This document shows positions 16,643-23,063 of a stretch of 41,289 bases of DNA, piece after piece. The position numbers and the translations under genes are program-made. Every line of letters starts with the position of its first letter. Within the stretch, counting starts at the first letter, position 1. Source of the DNA: a virus; the IMG/VR virus record IMGVR_UViG_3300036791_000903, positions 1-41,289 of that record. One strand, given 5' to 3'. Under the pieces are notes generated by a model. The model did not search any database, was not told the origin of the DNA, and saw only the letters and a list, made by a program, of their open reading frames with translations.

Positions 16643-16867
16643 CTACTTTTGGGGGATAACATCGTGCTGGCCGAGCGTTGCATTAATGGGGTCTGTCTTT
16701 AAATCGATCTGCAAGTTGGTGGAATCGAACCGCGCATTCATGGAATCGAATCGCAAGTTGATGGCGTCTACCTTGGCATCCAGATAAAGCTTGAATGCCG
16801 TGGCCAGTGCGCCCGTCTGGGCTACCACCACCGCCAGGATGGCAAAGAACAGTTGGGTGGTGCTCAT
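16643..16867 (-). CDS. Small membrane-anchored coiled-coil protein
   Basis: 74 residues from ATG 16867 (ATGA overlap with the previous gene). Residues 5-28 are a transmembrane helix (LFFAILAVVVAQTGALATAF). After it, heptad-like repeats INLRFDSMNARFDSTNLQIDL suggest a short coiled coil or beta-helix-like repeat. It is the last gene of the minus-strand small-gene operon before the integrase promoter. Function unknown. Confidence 0.68.
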   Translation of the reverse strand: MSTTQLFFAILAVVVAQTGALATAFKLYLDAKVDAINLRFDSMNARFDSTNLQIDLKTDPINATLGQHDVIPQK

Positions 16868-17040
16868 CGTGCGGCCTCTTTCCTGACCTTGGCCCAGCGG
16901 GTCATGATGGCCTTCTTTGCCCGCGCCTTGCGGGCCTTCTTGGTCATGTTGGCCGCAGCTATGCTGCCACCCTTTTCCCCCTGCGCCCGAAACCACTCGC
17001 GCATTTCATCCGTCAGTTGCAGTTTCTTAGTTGGCGTCAT
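16864..17040 (-). CDS. Small basic protein
   Basis: 58 residues from ATG 17040, overlapping neighbours by a few bases at each end. The Gly-Gly followed by a basic Ala/Lys/Arg stretch (EKGGSIAAANMTKKARKAR ending in RWAKVRK) resembles the common short GGxxR...AAxARW proteins of bacteria and phages, which may bind nucleic acid. No function is established. Confidence 0.62.
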   Translation of the reverse strand: MTPTKKLQLTDEMREWFRAQGEKGGSIAAANMTKKARKARAKKAIMTRWAKVRKEAAR

Positions 17041-17249
17041 TACTTTCCTCCCAGAAAGAGTCGCAGAAAGATTGGGATCAGCAGTGCGTAGATACCACCA
17101 ACCATCCACTGCAAGAGCCTGATTTCGTGCTCCATTTTAGTGAAGCGGTTATCGTAACCAGCAACCGATTCTGCTGCGGCTCGCGCCTTCGCTTCCGCAG
17201 TGCCAGCATCCTTGAGCGCATCGTAGATTTCCGAGTTCAGAATGGTCAT
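17040..17249 (-). CDS. Small coiled-coil protein with C-terminal membrane helix (DUF1640-like)
   Basis: 69 residues from ATG 17249. An amphipathic helix (AEAKARAAAESVAGYDNRF) leads into a C-terminal transmembrane segment LLQWMVGGIYALLIPIFLRLF. The same LLxWMVG...LxxLF pattern occurs in the protein at 35719-35922 in the other minus-strand cluster, so the two are probably related. This layout resembles the DUF1640 type of coiled-coil membrane protein. Role unknown. Confidence 0.65.
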   Translation of the reverse strand: MTILNSEIYDALKDAGTAEAKARAAAESVAGYDNRFTKMEHEIRLLQWMVGGIYALLIPIFLRLFLGGK

Positions 17250-17350
17250 TTCCTGCCCCCTTTTCCTGCTATGACTGCCTTCCAAATGACTAATACAAGA
17301 ATGGGTAGCGTGCCAACAAAGATAGTGAGTGCGAGTTTAACGTCAATCAT
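17246..17350 (-). CDS. Very small single-span membrane protein
   Basis: 34 residues (MIDVKLALTIFVGTLPILVL then VIWKAVIAGKGGRK), start at 17350. It overlaps both neighbours through ATGA junctions, so it is translationally coupled on both sides, which is the main evidence that it is real. Residues 4-28 span a membrane and the end is basic. No function is known. Confidence 0.6.
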   Translation of the reverse strand: MIDVKLALTIFVGTLPILVLVIWKAVIAGKGGRK

Positions 17351-17562
17351 TGACCACTCTCCTTTTGGGCGAGGAGGCGAAATGCAGCGGCGAGATGCGA
17401 ACGTGTAAAGGGATAAAAATCCGCTTCATCGCATTCTCCCAGAACCCATCCTTCTGGCAGGAAGTTTTCGACGGTTCTGAGGTTCCACTGTTGGTTGCGC
17501 TCGATCATGTCCCACAACCTGCTGGCGGCGATATTGGCATCTTTGGTCGATAGCTTGCCCAT
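17347..17562 (-). CDS. Small hypothetical protein
   Basis: 71 residues from ATG 17562 behind GGAGGTGCGGTA. It is soluble and mixed helical (MGKLSTKDANIAASRLWDMI, then LPEGWVLGECDEADFYPFTR). Its leader is identical to that of the next gene upstream over 15 bases, including the start codon. Function unknown. Confidence 0.65.
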   Translation of the reverse strand: MGKLSTKDANIAASRLWDMIERNQQWNLRTVENFLPEGWVLGECDEADFYPFTRSHLAAAFRLLAQKESGQ

Positions 17563-17744
17563 TACCGCACCTCCAGTCGGACGCTGACTTCACCGCTTTT
17601 AGCGACGTGCAAGCCATGATGCCGGGCTGCGGTGACCGCATTCTGACGCTTGGTGTAGAACATCTCGTAGTTACCTAGGCGGATCAGCGAATCACCAAAG
17701 GTGAACACCCAAGCCATGTTGGTGATCGGATATTGCAGCTGCAT
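17562..17744 (-). CDS. Small hypothetical protein
   Basis: 60 residues from ATG 17744, with AGGAGGTGCGGTA directly upstream, the same leader as the following gene. The segment FYTKRQNAVTAARHHGLHV resembles the short phage proteins in which residues are renumbered into a beta-alpha unit ending in GLxV. Function unknown. Confidence 0.62.
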   Translation of the reverse strand: MQLQYPITNMAWVFTFGDSLIRLGNYEMFYTKRQNAVTAARHHGLHVAKSGEVSVRLEVR

Positions 17745-17935
17745 TACCGCACCTCCTGCTGGTCAACGGAATGCATGGAGCACGTTCTTGGACGGATACC
17801 GTTAGGGATATCCATGTGATTGTGACAAACGCAGTAGTCGCCATTGCGAAAATCGCCAGAGCCGTCACCTGTGCAGCATCCGCAAGATACTCTCATCTGT
17901 TCGCCAATTCTTGAGTCCGTCATTTTGGTTTCCAT
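17744..17935 (-). CDS. Small Cys/His-rich protein
   Basis: 63 residues from ATG 17935 behind AAAGGAGAC; first gene of the minus-strand operon driven by the promoter at 17969-17998. Six Cys and three His (VSCGCCTGDG, YCVCHNH, TCSMH) suggest one zinc site. Function unknown; being first after the operator, it could be a regulator of the lysogeny switch, but nothing more specific is visible. Confidence 0.55.
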   Translation of the reverse strand: METKMTDSRIGEQMRVSCGCCTGDGSGDFRNGDYCVCHNHMDIPNGIRPRTCSMHSVDQQEVR

Positions 17936-17968
17936 TTTCTTGTCTCCTTTGATCTATCGATCTTTAGT

Positions 17969-17998
17969 AATACTAACCGGGTAAGTATGCTGGGTCAA
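17969..17998 (-). promoter_or_regulatory. Promoter with palindromic operator for the small-gene operon
   Basis: On the minus strand a -35 TTGACC (17993-17998), a 17-bp spacer and a -10 TAGTAT (17970-17975) lie about 35 bases before the first gene. The 19-bp palindrome at 17970-17988 is identical to the copy at 16600-16618 and sits between and over the promoter boxes, as a repressor site would. Confidence 0.78.
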
Positions 17999-18038
17999 GT
18001 CTTTTCTCTCATGTTTTTTAAATTATCTTCAGGGGGGG

Positions 18039-18212
18039 TTACTTGGGGCCGGTTTGGGAGAGGACTTCCTGTACCCGCTGGCGAAGCAGCTCCCGCACCT
18101 TGGCGGAAAACGAAAAGGACGACGCATCCGGCCAGAGCCGATTGGCAGCTTTTTTGATGTCCTGCAGTTCTTCTTGGCTGATTCGCAGGGTAATGGAAGT
18201 GTCCCGTTTCAC
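18039..18212 (-). CDS. Ribbon-helix-helix DNA-binding protein
   Basis: 57 residues from GTG 18212; the frame stays open to a TTG at 18278, but that part overlaps the direct repeats and promoter. The pattern DTSITLRISQEELQDIKKAA (strand plus first helix) followed by SFSAKVRELLRQRVQEVL (second helix) matches the Arc/CopG ribbon-helix-helix fold, which binds DNA as a dimer. It lies between the two lysogeny-block transcription units and is probably autoregulated through the repeats just upstream. It is a candidate for the protein acting at these repeats or at the palindromic operators. Confidence 0.72.
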   Translation of the reverse strand: MKRDTSITLRISQEELQDIKKAANRLWPDASSFSFSAKVRELLRQRVQEVLSQTGPK

Positions 18213-18229
18213 TTGATGGCTTGATGCGA

Positions 18230-18285
18230 AGTGTACTGGGATTTGACATTGCCTGACAACGATTGCATTGCCTGACAACGGTTAC
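18230..18285 (-). promoter_or_regulatory. Promoter overlapped by two direct repeats, upstream of the RHH gene
   Basis: The block ATTGCCTGACAACG occurs twice, 21 bp (two helical turns) apart, in 18247-18281. On the minus strand a -35 TTGTCA (18254-18259) inside one repeat, an 18-bp spacer and a -10 TACACT (18230-18235) form a plausible promoter. Tandem repeats of this kind are typical operators of ribbon-helix-helix dimers. Confidence 0.6.
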
Positions 18286-18309
18286 GAATGCAATCAAGGC
18301 GCTTGAGGC

Positions 18310-18564
18310 TTAACGAAATTTCCGCTGGTAGCTGGTCAGGCTATCGGCGTATCGATCCAGCTCCCGCAGGTCGAACCGCCAGGCAGAGTGCTTCCATTTG
18401 CCAAAGATGGCCCTGACGTGGCCCTCTGCCACCAACTCGCGCAGCGACCGCTGGGAGATGCCGAGGTAAGCGGCAGCAGCCTTGACCTTTACAAGTCTGG
18501 CCGCTGGCGGTTTTAGCGGTTCAGAACTGTGCCCAGACATCGAAGGAGTACTCGTGGTCATCAT
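18310..18564 (-). CDS. Small HTH protein, excisionase / MerR-like
   Basis: 84 residues from ATG 18564 (AGGAG 11 bases upstream; ATG 18561 is equally possible). The segment LVKVKAAAAYLGISQRSLRE followed by LVAEGHVRAIFGKWKHSAWRF and DLRELDRYADSL is the excisionase-type winged HTH (helix, wing, then anchoring helix). Such proteins direct excision or repress early genes. It is the first minus-strand gene of the control region, divergent from the LexA-like gene. The frame extends further upstream, but without a better start. Confidence 0.75.
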   Translation of the reverse strand: MMTTSTPSMSGHSSEPLKPPAARLVKVKAAAAYLGISQRSLRELVAEGHVRAIFGKWKHSAWRFDLRELDRYADSLTSYQRKFR

Positions 18565-18792
18565 TGTAGGTAACACTCCTGTCAACAGAAATGGCATTAA
18601 GGTGCCCACTTGGACGGTAACCTTGGTTTTTTTGCCAAGGTGCCGTGTCATAGAAGGCAACAGGTCGCCATACTTTGCAACACTTTGCAAGACGATTCTC
18701 CCCAACTCCATGCAAAGAATGTAAATAAATTTCCTTGCCAAGAAAATTCATTCTCTGTAGACCTGTTGGCTATTGACCGGGAAGCGGAAATT
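18565..18792. promoter_or_regulatory. Divergent control region between the HTH gene and the LexA-like gene
   Basis: 228 bp without a gene, between divergent regulators. It holds an inverted repeat CCTTGG-N8-CCAAGG with a T-rich loop (18621-18640), two direct ACTTTGCAA units near 18671-18687 with a related inverted TGCAAAG near 18713, and a second TTGCCAAG near 18737. These are probable operators. No promoter pair is strong enough to name. Confidence 0.5.
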
Positions 18793-19092
18793 ATGGTTGA
18801 CGGGTACTTCACGGTGGCGTTACCAGCACCACCAAGGCGCAAGCCCAAACCGCTAATCGAAGACTTGACGGCGACCCAGTATGAGTGCCTGCGAGCGCTG
18901 GATGAGGCTATCCGGCGGCATGGTAACCCTTCACTGCTGGAGATTGCGGCCTGCTCGGCCACCTGTCGCTACGGCTCGATGGTGCACAAATATTTGCGCC
19001 AGCTCGCCCTCAAGGGCTGGGTGGCACTTCCCGAGCGGCAGCGCTCGCGGGGCATCAGGATGCTGCGCGACCTGCCGGACAAGGCCGCATGA
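18793..19092 (+). CDS. LexA-like winged-helix DNA-binding protein
   Basis: 99 residues from ATG 18793; the frame is open upstream but no better start is visible. After a Pro/Lys-rich arm, LTATQYECLRALDEAIRRHG then SLLEIAACSATCRYGSMVHK, YLRQLALKGWV and SRGIRML follow the LexA DNA-binding domain closely. No peptidase domain is present, so it cannot self-cleave like full LexA. It is the first gene of the long plus-strand early operon and probably controls the lysis-lysogeny switch or its own operon. Confidence 0.75.
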   Translation: MVDGYFTVALPAPPRRKPKPLIEDLTATQYECLRALDEAIRRHGNPSLLEIAACSATCRYGSMVHKYLRQLALKGWVALPERQRSRGIRMLRDLPDKAA

Positions 19093-19253
19093 GTCGCTAC
19101 CTCGAGGTGCTTTACCGGGCGCTGCTGCAGGATCTGGTGGAGATCGTGATGCAGGATGTCGAGCAGCAGAGTGACCGGCTGGTGGAAACCATTCACCGCG
19201 CCAAGCTGCTTCTGGCCGAGGAGCAAGTCGATGCCAGAGACGGCGATTCGTGA
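19089..19253 (+). CDS. Small helical protein
   Basis: 54 residues, ATG 19089 overlapping the previous stop (ATGA) and reaching 23 bp into the next gene. The sequence is a single long amphipathic helix (LYRALLQDLVEIVMQDVEQQ and onward) rich in Glu/Gln/Leu. Coupled translation supports it. Function unknown. Confidence 0.6.
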   Translation: MSRYLEVLYRALLQDLVEIVMQDVEQQSDRLVETIHRAKLLLAEEQVDARDGDS

Positions 19254-19479
19254 CTACCTGGGCAGAGTGCTCTGCTCGCACTGCTGGAACAACTGCCACT
19301 ACCTCTACAAGCGCGACCAGCGGGGCCGCGCTACTTCCATAATCATCGGCTCGGCCTGCGAGGTGCGCCTGCCTGACGACACCCCATGCGAATGCCCGTG
19401 CAGGGCACGGCTGGAAGACATCAGGGCGGCTGAGAAACGCAGGCGGCTGGCACGGCAAGGAAGGATGCTCAGTGAATGA
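19231..19479 (+). CDS. Small zinc-ribbon-like protein
   Basis: 82 residues from ATG 19231 behind GAGGAGC. Two Cys clusters (LCSHCWNNCHY near residue 13 and PCECPCRARLE near residue 55) with a basic C-terminal helix suggest a zinc-binding nucleic-acid protein. It overlaps the methyltransferase start by 4 bp. Function unknown. Confidence 0.6.
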   Translation: MPETAIRDYLGRVLCSHCWNNCHYLYKRDQRGRATSIIIGSACEVRLPDDTPCECPCRARLEDIRAAEKRRRLARQGRMLSE

Positions 19480-20195
19480 CCTGTGGCTCACTGTTTGCCG
19501 GTATTGGCGGCTTTGACCTGGGTTTCGAGCGGGCAGGAATCAAAACTGTCTGGCAGGTAGAGATCAATGAATATTGCAGGCGAGTCCTTGCAAGACACTT
19601 TCCCGATGCAGAACGATTCGGAGACATCCGCGAATGCGGAGTCCATAACCTCAAGCCCGTTGACATCATTTGTGGCGGCGATCCCTGCCAGCGAAACAGC
19701 AACGCATGGCGTCATGGCAGCGGTGCCGAATCACCCGCTCCTGAGTTCCTCCGCATTATTGCGGAACTTCGCCCACGCATTGTGGTCAGAGAGAATCCAC
19801 GCGCACTCCGGGCAGATGCTCCTTGGCCCTGGTGGCGCTTCCGCAACGGACTTGAGCAGCTTGGATATGCTGTGCTCCCCTTCCGATTCCGGGCGTGTTG
19901 CCTTGGCCTTGACCACCGGCGGGAACGAATGTTTCTGCTTGCCGGATTACCGGACTCCTACGGCCCGGGACTGGAAGGGCATGAGTGCAAAGTCATGGCG
20001 GGAACGCAAGGTTGGCGATACCACTCCGACCCTGGCAGACCAGATAGGCGGCGTCCCGCATCCAGAATTTGTGGAAGAGCTGATGGGATTTCCCATCGGG
20101 TGGACGATCGACTTAAATGCCTCGGAAACGCCGTTGTCCCGCAAATTGCGGAGTGGATTGGCAGAAGGATTGTAGAGGCAGCACTATATGGCTAG
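19476..20195 (+). CDS. DNA (cytosine-5) methyltransferase
   Basis: 239 residues, compact for the family (usually over 300). Visible motifs: I, SLFAGIGGFDLGFERAG (5-21); IV with the catalytic Cys71 in GGDPCQ; the EN dipeptide of motif VI at 106-107; VIII, DHRRERMFLLA (146-156); X, RLKCLGNAVVPQIAEWIG (212-229). The target-recognition region (about 160-205) is very short. It methylates cytosine in DNA, probably protecting phage DNA from restriction. The start overlaps the preceding stop (ATGA). A 202-residue overlapping frame inside it is described separately. Confidence 0.9.
   Translation: MTCGSLFAGIGGFDLGFERAGIKTVWQVEINEYCRRVLARHFPDAERFGDIRECGVHNLKPVDIICGGDPCQRNSNAWRHGSGAESPAPEFLRIIAELRPRIVVRENPRALRADAPWPWWRFRNGLEQLGYAVLPFRFRACCLGLDHRRERMFLLAGLPDSYGPGLEGHECKVMAGTQGWRYHSDPGRPDRRRPASRICGRADGISHRVDDRLKCLGNAVVPQIAEWIGRRIVEAALYG
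19567..20175 (+). CDS. Overlapping frame inside the methyltransferase gene
   Basis: A 202-residue frame, shifted by +1, lies wholly inside the methyltransferase gene. Its C-terminal part (residues about 125-190) contains TPTARDWKGMSAKSW, then HPEFVEELMGFPIGWT, then ASETPLSRK, which I recognise as segments seen at the C-terminus of phage methyltransferase-associated proteins. The same bases in the main frame encode methyltransferase motif X, so both frames carry meaningful motifs. No ribosome site is evident at its ATG. It may be expressed by internal initiation or frameshifting, or may be a conserved shadow frame. Confidence 0.4.
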   Translation: MNIAGESLQDTFPMQNDSETSANAESITSSPLTSFVAAIPASETATHGVMAAVPNHPLLSSSALLRNFAHALWSERIHAHSGQMLLGPGGASATDLSSLDMLCSPSDSGRVALALTTGGNECFCLPDYRTPTARDWKGMSAKSWRERKVGDTTPTLADQIGGVPHPEFVEELMGFPIGWTIDLNASETPLSRKLRSGLAEGL

Positions 20196-20550
20196 CTTTA
20201 AATTCATTCCCGCCCAACCGGGCTACCAGCTTTGCACCCCTATCACTGGAAGGATCATCGATGGCGTTGCCCGCGAACCAGTGATCGCCTGGCGTATTCA
20301 CGCCAGTGACAGTCCAGACTATTCAGAGCTAAATAACAAGGACTTTATTTCGGCAGACCCGATTGTTCCAGGCGACGATCAACTGAGGTTGAGAACCAGC
20401 ATGTGGGCAATCGAAACTCCCAACGGCGTGCTATCGATTCCTGGAGACAGGGATTTTACCGATGACGCCGCGTTAATCGCTTATTGGCAGGAACAGGAAG
20501 CCTGCCACAAGGAACTTAAACGTCAGCGAGTGACGACACCCGGCAGCTGA
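20188..20550 (+). CDS. Hypothetical early protein
   Basis: 120 residues from ATG 20188, overlapping the methyltransferase stop by 8 bp. Beta-rich N-terminus (FKFIPAQPGYQLCTPI, VIAWRIH) and a helical charged end (YWQEQEACHKELKRQR). No recognised domain, no signal or membrane segment. Position between a methyltransferase and a recombination exonuclease suggests an early function; nothing more can be said. Confidence 0.65.
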   Translation: MASFKFIPAQPGYQLCTPITGRIIDGVAREPVIAWRIHASDSPDYSELNNKDFISADPIVPGDDQLRLRTSMWAIETPNGVLSIPGDRDFTDDAALIAYWQEQEACHKELKRQRVTTPGS

Positions 20551-20606
20551 TGAGGTTGAGACGAGCGCCTTCAAGCCCAGGGGCAAGACGCAGAAAACGG
20601 TGACCA

Positions 20607-21701
20607 ATGGCTGAGATCAAGCTGGAGATGGATGGGCAGCTGACCGAAGAGGAAGCGTATACGCAGCAACGGCGCTCCTATGTCGGTGGCTCGGAAGTCT
20701 TCGAACTGTTGAACGAACCCCAGTACGCCCGTGGGTGCCACACTGCGCTGGCCTACAGGAAACTGGGGGTTGAGCCGGACTTCGAAATCGAGCTGGACGA
20801 TGCCCTGATGAAGCGCGGCAATGTGCTGGAACCCATCGCCGCTTCCATTTATGAGCAGATGACCGGGCGCAAGGTGCGTCGGCCTCCCATGGACGAACAC
20901 GGGCACGCCCAGACGCGACGTCATCCCATGTACCCCTGGGCGGCAGTGGCCACCGACCGTCTGATCCTGACCGGCCATGGGGGGGTCACCGAAGTAGGCG
21001 ATTTGGAGATCAAAACCAGGGATCAAGGCCCGTACGTTCGCGTGCTGCGCCAGGGCCCGTACAAGGGCGATCTGCTGCAGCCGCAGTGGAGCATGTTTGT
21101 TACCGGCCACCGCTGGGCTTCGCTCGCCATCCTGGGTGTCTTTGGGACGCTGCCCATGACTTACATCGACACCCTGCGCGATGAAGAGCTGATGACGATA
21201 TTCCAGCGGGAAGGCGAGAAATTTTCTAACACGGTGTGGGGCAAAGGCGAACTGCCTGACCCGGTCTTCCCGGCCTCCGATGCACGCTGCAAGGTGTGCC
21301 CATGGCGCATGACCTGCCGGGGCCAGCAGATCGACCAGGACGAGCTGCGCGAGGTGCGCGACATGGCCAGGGCGGCGCGTGAGCTGGTGCAGATCAGCAA
21401 TGCCGACCTCTCGCGCACGCTCAACGATCTCGACCTGCTGAAGGCCGAGAAGAAGTCCATCGAAGTCTCCATCGACATGGCCAGCCAGCATGCCCTGATG
21501 ATGCTGGCGGATGCTGATGCAGCTTTAGTGCGTGGCTACGGCAAGGTCTACAAGATGGCTAGTCAAGCCAACTACCTTGATAGCTTCGCGCTGAAAGCCC
21601 AGGAGCCGGACATCTATGAGCGGTTCTTTGTTCGCCGCGCTACCGGCGGGTCTTACCTTCGTACCTATCCCAGCAACAAAGGAACAAAAGAATGTCAATG
21701 A
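20607..21701 (+). CDS. YqaJ-like phage recombination exonuclease
   Basis: 364 residues. PD-(D/E)xK nuclease signature: RSYVGGSEVFELL, GNVLEPIAASIYEQMTG (Glu75), Asp117 in ATDRLI and Glu134-x-Lys136 in GDLEIKTR, then QPQWSMFVTG. Cys44 plus Cys228, Cys231 and Cys237 (CKVCPWRMTC) are arranged like the Cas4/AddB iron-sulfur cluster. The C-terminal 100 residues are a coiled coil. It would resect DNA ends to leave single strands for the annealing protein encoded next, with which it overlaps by 10 bp. Confidence 0.87.
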   Translation: MAEIKLEMDGQLTEEEAYTQQRRSYVGGSEVFELLNEPQYARGCHTALAYRKLGVEPDFEIELDDALMKRGNVLEPIAASIYEQMTGRKVRRPPMDEHGHAQTRRHPMYPWAAVATDRLILTGHGGVTEVGDLEIKTRDQGPYVRVLRQGPYKGDLLQPQWSMFVTGHRWASLAILGVFGTLPMTYIDTLRDEELMTIFQREGEKFSNTVWGKGELPDPVFPASDARCKVCPWRMTCRGQQIDQDELREVRDMARAARELVQISNADLSRTLNDLDLLKAEKKSIEVSIDMASQHALMMLADADAALVRGYGKVYKMASQANYLDSFALKAQEPDIYERFFVRRATGGSYLRTYPSNKGTKECQ

Positions 21702-22735
21702 CTGAAGAAGCTATCGATCTGGAAACCGGCGAAGTACTTTCGGGCGATGCCATGGTTACGGGCGCAATCGCGCAACTCAACGCCAGCGAGATCGACCGGC
21801 AAATTGCCACCGCTCGCGCCTTCCCGCGGGAGCTTAGTAAGGTGCGCAGGGAAATCATGGGACTGGTGATACAGGACGATGAGACTGCCGCATCCATGAT
21901 CTATGCCCTGCCGCGGGGCAAGGAAAAGAATGCGGCAACCGGCAACTGGGAACAAAAGATTGTGAAAGGCCCAACCGCACGCTTTGCGGAGATCGTGGCC
22001 TATGGCTGGGGCAACAATCGTTATGGTGCCCGCATTATCAGCGAGGAAGAACAGTTCATTACCGCGCAGGGCGTCTTCTTCGACCTGGAGAAGAACGTTT
22101 CGGTCACGGTGGAAATCAAGCGCCGGGTCACCGACAAGGATGGCCGCCGCTACAACCCTGACATGATCGCCATGACCTGCAATGCGGCCCTCTCCATCGC
22201 CGGACGCAACGCCATCTTGAAGGCAGTGCCCAAGGCGCTGTGGAAGGGCCTCTATGCGGCCGCCGAGCAAACCATCAAGGGTGACATCCAGACCCTCAAT
22301 GACCGGCGCTTCAAGCTGACTGACCAGTTCAAGGCCTTCGGCATGACCCCGGCCATGGTATGTCAGGTGCTGGGCGTGGGCGGATCAAGCGAGATCACCC
22401 TCGACCACCTCGGCACCCTGCAGGGCATTCTCACATCGTTGAAGGACGGCGAGACAACGGTGGAACGGCTCATGTCCGACAGTGTGGGAGGTGATGCCGC
22501 GGTTGCCGCCAGGGGCAAGGAGACGGTCGAAGGCATCAAGCGCAAGTACACGGCAGCGCCTGCTGCCTCTCCTGCAGCCTCACCCGAAGTCAAGGCCGCG
22601 GCAGCGGCTGCGCAGGCCAAGCTCGAGGCCAAGCGTGCCAGGCAGCCAGTAGCAGCAATGAAGCCGCTGATCGAGAACCCTGATGCCGAGCCACCGGAAC
22701 AGCATGGATTGCCCATGGACAAGGAAAGTTGGTAG
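21692..22735 (+). CDS. Probable single-strand annealing protein (conserved phage family)
   Basis: 347 residues. The core (IATARAFPRELSKVRREIMG, IYALPRGKEKN, GPTARFAEIVAYGWGNNRYG, FFDLEKNVSVTVEIKRRVT, AMTCNAALSIAGRNAILKAV) is a widespread phage family usually left unnamed. Its place directly behind the YqaJ exonuclease, overlapping it, is where RecT/Erf-type annealing proteins sit. The C-terminus is an Ala/Pro-rich tail like that of annealing proteins that recruit partners. The family is recognised; the annealing function is inferred from the exonuclease pairing. Confidence 0.65.
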   Translation: MSMTEEAIDLETGEVLSGDAMVTGAIAQLNASEIDRQIATARAFPRELSKVRREIMGLVIQDDETAASMIYALPRGKEKNAATGNWEQKIVKGPTARFAEIVAYGWGNNRYGARIISEEEQFITAQGVFFDLEKNVSVTVEIKRRVTDKDGRRYNPDMIAMTCNAALSIAGRNAILKAVPKALWKGLYAAAEQTIKGDIQTLNDRRFKLTDQFKAFGMTPAMVCQVLGVGGSSEITLDHLGTLQGILTSLKDGETTVERLMSDSVGGDAAVAARGKETVEGIKRKYTAAPAASPAASPEVKAAAAAAQAKLEAKRARQPVAAMKPLIENPDAEPPEQHGLPMDKESW

Positions 22736-22739
22736 AGAA

Positions 22740-22958
22740 ATGACAGAAGAATTAGCAGACGCTGAACTACCAGTGCCGCCGGAAGACGACCCGAATCGGG
22801 AGCTTACGGCCAGCGAAATCAGGCAGTGGAAGCGCGACCTGTTTGAAGTGCTCTTCAGCATGCATGGCGAGCTGCATGACCTTCGCGCCGCCCTGCGGGA
22901 GACTGCCAGGCCCAAGGCAAAACCAAAGGCTGGACAGGCAGTGCGGCGGAAAAGATAA
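22740..22958 (+). CDS. Small charged helical protein
   Basis: 72 residues from ATG 22740, four bases after the previous stop. Acidic N-terminus, helix EIRQWKRDLFEVLFSMHGEL, and a basic Lys/Pro/Arg tail. It may accompany the recombination pair. Function unknown. Confidence 0.6.
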   Translation: MTEELADAELPVPPEDDPNRELTASEIRQWKRDLFEVLFSMHGELHDLRAALRETARPKAKPKAGQAVRRKR

Positions 22959-22963
22959 CCAGC

Positions 22964-22989
22964 TTCGCCCGTCTGCCGTGGCGGGCGAA
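22964..22989 (+). other. Intercistronic hairpin
   Basis: An 8-bp perfect inverted repeat, TTCGCCCG (22964-22971) and CGGGCGAA (22982-22989), with a 10-base loop, lies in the gap before the TcmP-like gene. No T-run follows, so it is more likely an RNA-processing or stability hairpin than a full terminator. Confidence 0.5.
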
Positions 22990-23063
22990 AGCAGGCCCGG
23001 TGACTGCCGCTACCCTTACTTCCGCGAGGGGTGGCGCAGGTTCTGAAAGGATTTCTGCTGATT

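Noticed and set aside
20571-21491. 306-codon open frame opposite the exonuclease gene
   Set aside because: It is the antisense of a strongly supported plus-strand gene; the composition is typical of antisense frames.
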